Assembly: GCA_902799955.1 (NCBI GenBank)
Contig: CADCCQ010000028.1
Location: 1-33,259, forward strand
Reading direction: 5' to 3'
Source of the DNA: an uncultured bacterium
GTDB lineage: Bacteria; Verrucomicrobiota; Kiritimatiellia; RFP12; UBA1067
DNA length: 33,259 nucleotides
Below, piece by piece: positions 30,474 through 33,259 of the stretch. The position numbers were made by a program, and so were the translations under genes. Numbering within the stretch: position 1 is the first letter of the stretch; each line of letters opens with the position of its first letter. The notes beneath the pieces are model-generated. The model saw only the letters and a program-made list of their open reading frames with translations. It was not told the DNA's origin and did no database searches.

Positions 30474-32205
30474 TTCAGAAGGGGAAAACGACTCCATGAT
30501 GCATGAAATCGCCGTCTTGGGCGTAATGGGCCTTGTCGGCGTGATTCTCCTGTGCGTCGGGGCGCCCAGGATCGGAATGCTGTTGGTTGTCGTCTGCGGG
30601 ATCGGCGCCGTGGGTCTCTTAGTCAAAGCCCTGGAAAGTCGAAAGGACAACAGCTTTGGATACTCTTATGGATACTCCGTGCGCAGAAGGAGCGCCGGGC
30701 CGGGGCCGCGCGACAGGTGCATACAGCAGATGGCGGATGCCGCGAGGGCGCTCTCAGGTTTTCTCCGCGAACTGAACAGAAGCGCCAGGTATAGGAAGCA
30801 ACTGCTGGATTTGCCGGGGATGGACGCGGTTGACGTTTCGGAGGGCACCTTCACCATCAACGCGAGGTTGGCGGCCATCGTCCTCTGCGACCTGTGGGCG
30901 TGTTTCCGCAGGCTGGGGTATGACGAAAGACGGCTGGTCGGCCTTCCGGGCATGGGCCTTGCGATGGTGGTGGCGTTGCTTCTGGACCGCGACTTCGACT
31001 TGAGTCTGTTCCAGGACGCCGAGCGGAGCGGAGATCTGCTGAAGGTCGTAGGCGACATGCCAGGCGACACAAAGCTGGAAATCAGCATCGAGGGCCATGA
31101 GGGCGAGTTCAGGTTCGCGGTGGTGTTCGGCTACGTAAACGGGGAGCACGAACTTGTGCAGAGGTTCGCGACGCACATGTACAGGTGGGCCTCGTTCATC
31201 GCGAAGGCGGACGGAGTCGTTACCGCCGCCGAAAGCGCGGCGCTTGCGGACATACTGAAGATGGGGGAGTCGTGCGGCGGGGGCAACGTCAGGATAAGCG
31301 GCGGGGGTAACGGGATGCAGCCGGGCGCGGGGCTCCCGGGGGACGGGAACCGGCAGAAGACCGAGCGGGAGGTGGATAGCGGGCGCGGGCTTGCGGACGC
31401 CATGGCGGCGCTGGACGGCCTAGTCGGCCTCGAGCCGGTGAAGCAGGAGGTCAAGACCCTGGCGAAGTTCATCGAGATACAGCGGAAGCGCAAAGAGGCC
31501 GGGCTGCGGGAGGCGCCGGTCTCGTACCACTGCGTATTCACCGGAAACCCCGGAACGGGCAAGACGACTGTCGCGAGGATACTGGCGGACATCTTCCGCG
31601 AGCTTGGGGTGGTGAAGAAGGGGCATCTTGTCGAGACGGACAGGTCCGGGCTAGTCGGCGAGTACGTCGGGCAGACGGCGGTCAAGACGAACAAGGTGAT
31701 TGACTCCGCTCTTGACGGCGTTCTCTTCGTAGACGAGGCGTACACGCTTGTCCAGTCCGGGGGCAACGACTATGGCGGGGAGGCGATCGCTACGTTATTA
31801 AAGAGGATGGAGGACGACAGGGAGCGCCTCGTTGTCGTTCTTGCGGGCTACACGGGCGAGATGAAGAAGTTCATCGACTCGAACCCCGGGCTGAGGTCGC
31901 GGTTCAGCAGGTATGTGGAGTTCCCGGACTACACGGCGGAGGAGCTGGCCGGCATATTCATGAAGACGGCCGAGAGGAGCGAGTACGTGTGCGACGACGA
32001 CGTCAGGGCGTCGATCGTGCAGATAATGGAACGGGCGGTGCGGGAGAAGGACAGGAACTTCGGAAACGGGCGCTTTGTGCGCAATCTGTTCGAGCGCGCG
32101 ATCCAGCGGCAGGCGGTCAGACTGTCGACCGTGGCGCCCCTCACGGCGGAGATGCTGTCAGAGCTGACGTTGCATGACCTAGGATTTGCGTATGAAGAAG
32201 GCTGA
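30460..32205 (+). CDS. Membrane-anchored CbbX/SpoVK-type AAA+ ATPase with TerB-like region
   Basis: 581 residues. Two hydrophobic segments (about 17-33 and 37-56) anchor the N-terminus. Residues about 240-270 (FIAKADGVVTAAESAALADIL) resemble TerB/DjlA-type metal-binding domains. A Gly-rich linker (272-300) leads to the AAA+ module: Walker A GNPGTGKT at 363-369, pore-loop-like GLVGEYVGQT, Walker B VLFVDEAY at 421-428, sensor VVLAGY, and arginine finger NPGLRSRF near 476-482. This matches the CbbX/SpoVK/EccA clade, which remodels protein complexes. The substrate is unknown. It overlaps hemA by 14 nt with a strong AAAGGAGGG, so it is coexpressed with tetrapyrrole enzymes, but a role there is speculative. 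Confidence 0.85.
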   Translation: MSGDDSEGENDSMMHEIAVLGVMGLVGVILLCVGAPRIGMLLVVVCGIGAVGLLVKALESRKDNSFGYSYGYSVRRRSAGPGPRDRCIQQMADAARALSGFLRELNRSARYRKQLLDLPGMDAVDVSEGTFTINARLAAIVLCDLWACFRRLGYDERRLVGLPGMGLAMVVALLLDRDFDLSLFQDAERSGDLLKVVGDMPGDTKLEISIEGHEGEFRFAVVFGYVNGEHELVQRFATHMYRWASFIAKADGVVTAAESAALADILKMGESCGGGNVRISGGGNGMQPGAGLPGDGNRQKTEREVDSGRGLADAMAALDGLVGLEPVKQEVKTLAKFIEIQRKRKEAGLREAPVSYHCVFTGNPGTGKTTVARILADIFRELGVVKKGHLVETDRSGLVGEYVGQTAVKTNKVIDSALDGVLFVDEAYTLVQSGGNDYGGEAIATLLKRMEDDRERLVVVLAGYTGEMKKFIDSNPGLRSRFSRYVEFPDYTAEELAGIFMKTAERSEYVCDDDVRASIVQIMERAVREKDRNFGNGRFVRNLFERAIQRQAVRLSTVAPLTAEMLSELTLHDLGFAYEEG

Positions 32206-32276
32206 TTATGGCCGGTTATCCGCATTTCGTCCATCTGCGCCGATTGGGCCATTTGTAAATTTTTCAATTTTCCCCC

Positions 32277-32306
32277 TTGCAAAAGTAGGGTATTTTTTGA
32301 TAAACT
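32277..32306 (+). promoter_or_regulatory. Sigma-70 promoter with AT-rich upstream element for tRNA-Thr and tuf
   Basis: TTGCAA (32277-32282), an 18-bp spacer and TAAACT (32301-32306). The stretch AAATTTTTCAATTTT at about 32257-32271 is placed like an UP element. The start would be near 32313, 20 nt before the tRNA. The remaining gap after the ATPase gene (from 32206) shows no gene or clear terminator. Confidence 0.6.
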
Positions 32307-32332
32307 ATATGAAGTCTTGTTTCCAGAACGAG

Positions 32333-32408
32333 GCCACTTTAGCTCAGTAGGTAGAGCACATCCTTGGTAAGGATGAGGTCGGCGGTTCGATTCCGCTAGG
32401 TGGCTCCA
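32333..32408 (+). tRNA. tRNA-Thr (anticodon GGT)
   Basis: 76 nt with encoded CCA. The acceptor arm GCCACTT pairs with AGGTGGC (one G-U), with discriminator T then CCA at 32406-32408. The anticodon stem CATCC/GGATG encloses the loop TTGGTAA, giving anticodon GGT at 32366-32368. The T loop is TTCGATT. It reads ACC/ACU threonine codons. Its place just before tuf matches the thrT-tufB arrangement of other bacteria. Confidence 0.95.
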
Positions 32409-32462
32409 GGAAGGAAGCGGGGCTGCAAAGAAGGAAAAAAACAACTCACAGGAGTCATAAAA

Positions 32463-33259
<797 letters not shown>

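Noticed and set aside
26700..32205. A complete heme biosynthesis operon
   Set aside because: Only siroheme oxidation, hemB, hemL and hemA are present; hemC, hemD, hemE and later genes are not in the window.

Overview
The window is GC-rich (about 60-65% by eye), bacterial, and coded on the + strand throughout. The best guess for the source is an uncultured member of the PVC superphylum, probably Kiritimatiellota or Lentisphaerota. That is inference, resting on three things: EF-Tu has a Planctomycetes/Lentisphaerae-like switch I (RDATK then LTIA in place of RGITI), there are secreted fucosidase and GH2 enzymes, and glutamyl-tRNA reductase is short. No rRNA is present to settle it.

Layout. 1-2180: the end of a discoidin-domain protein and a secreted GH29 alpha-L-fucosidase. 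2222-4992: a nitrogen locus of sigma-54 promoter, P-II protein, ammonium channel AmtB and a small outer-membrane barrel. 5079-6893: glutamine-dependent NAD synthetase. 6919-11540: the leucine operon leuACDB behind a sigma-70 promoter, a leucine-rich leader peptide and a terminator/antiterminator pair, followed by a LysE/RhtB exporter. 12351-18717: a second sigma-54 promoter driving gltD and a very unusual gltB. 18810-20363: guaA. 20375-32205: a long, tightly packed cluster of M24 peptidase, uvrC, a secreted GH2 enzyme, precorrin-2 dehydrogenase, hemB, hemL, hemA and a membrane AAA+ ATPase. 32277-33259: tRNA-Thr and tuf, cut by the window end.

Nitrogen assimilation links much of the window. 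AmtB/P-II take up and sense ammonium, GltBD makes glutamate, and NadE and GuaA use glutamine amide nitrogen. The P-II and gltD promoters share the same -24/-12 sequence and an upstream dyad (TTACATA-N4-GTAAAGAA), which suggests one RpoN-dependent activator controls both.

The most striking feature is a set of short modular inverted-repeat elements. They are built from tandem 7-, 8- or 9-nt words followed by the reverse complements of those words. They occur between genes (glnK/amtB, amtB/porin, lysE/gltD, gltD/gltB) and, always in frame, inside genes. gltB carries about ten from several unrelated sequence families, placed where ordinary GltB proteins have surface loops. The GH2 gene carries an array of eleven 24-nt units. 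One family, (ACTTCNG)x4 followed by (CNGAAGT)x4, has four copies, three of them exactly 59 nt, and the three genic copies are read in the same phase and encode related peptides. Together they resemble the in-frame palindromic elements of Rickettsia in behaviour but not in sequence, and are the best candidate here for an undescribed system.
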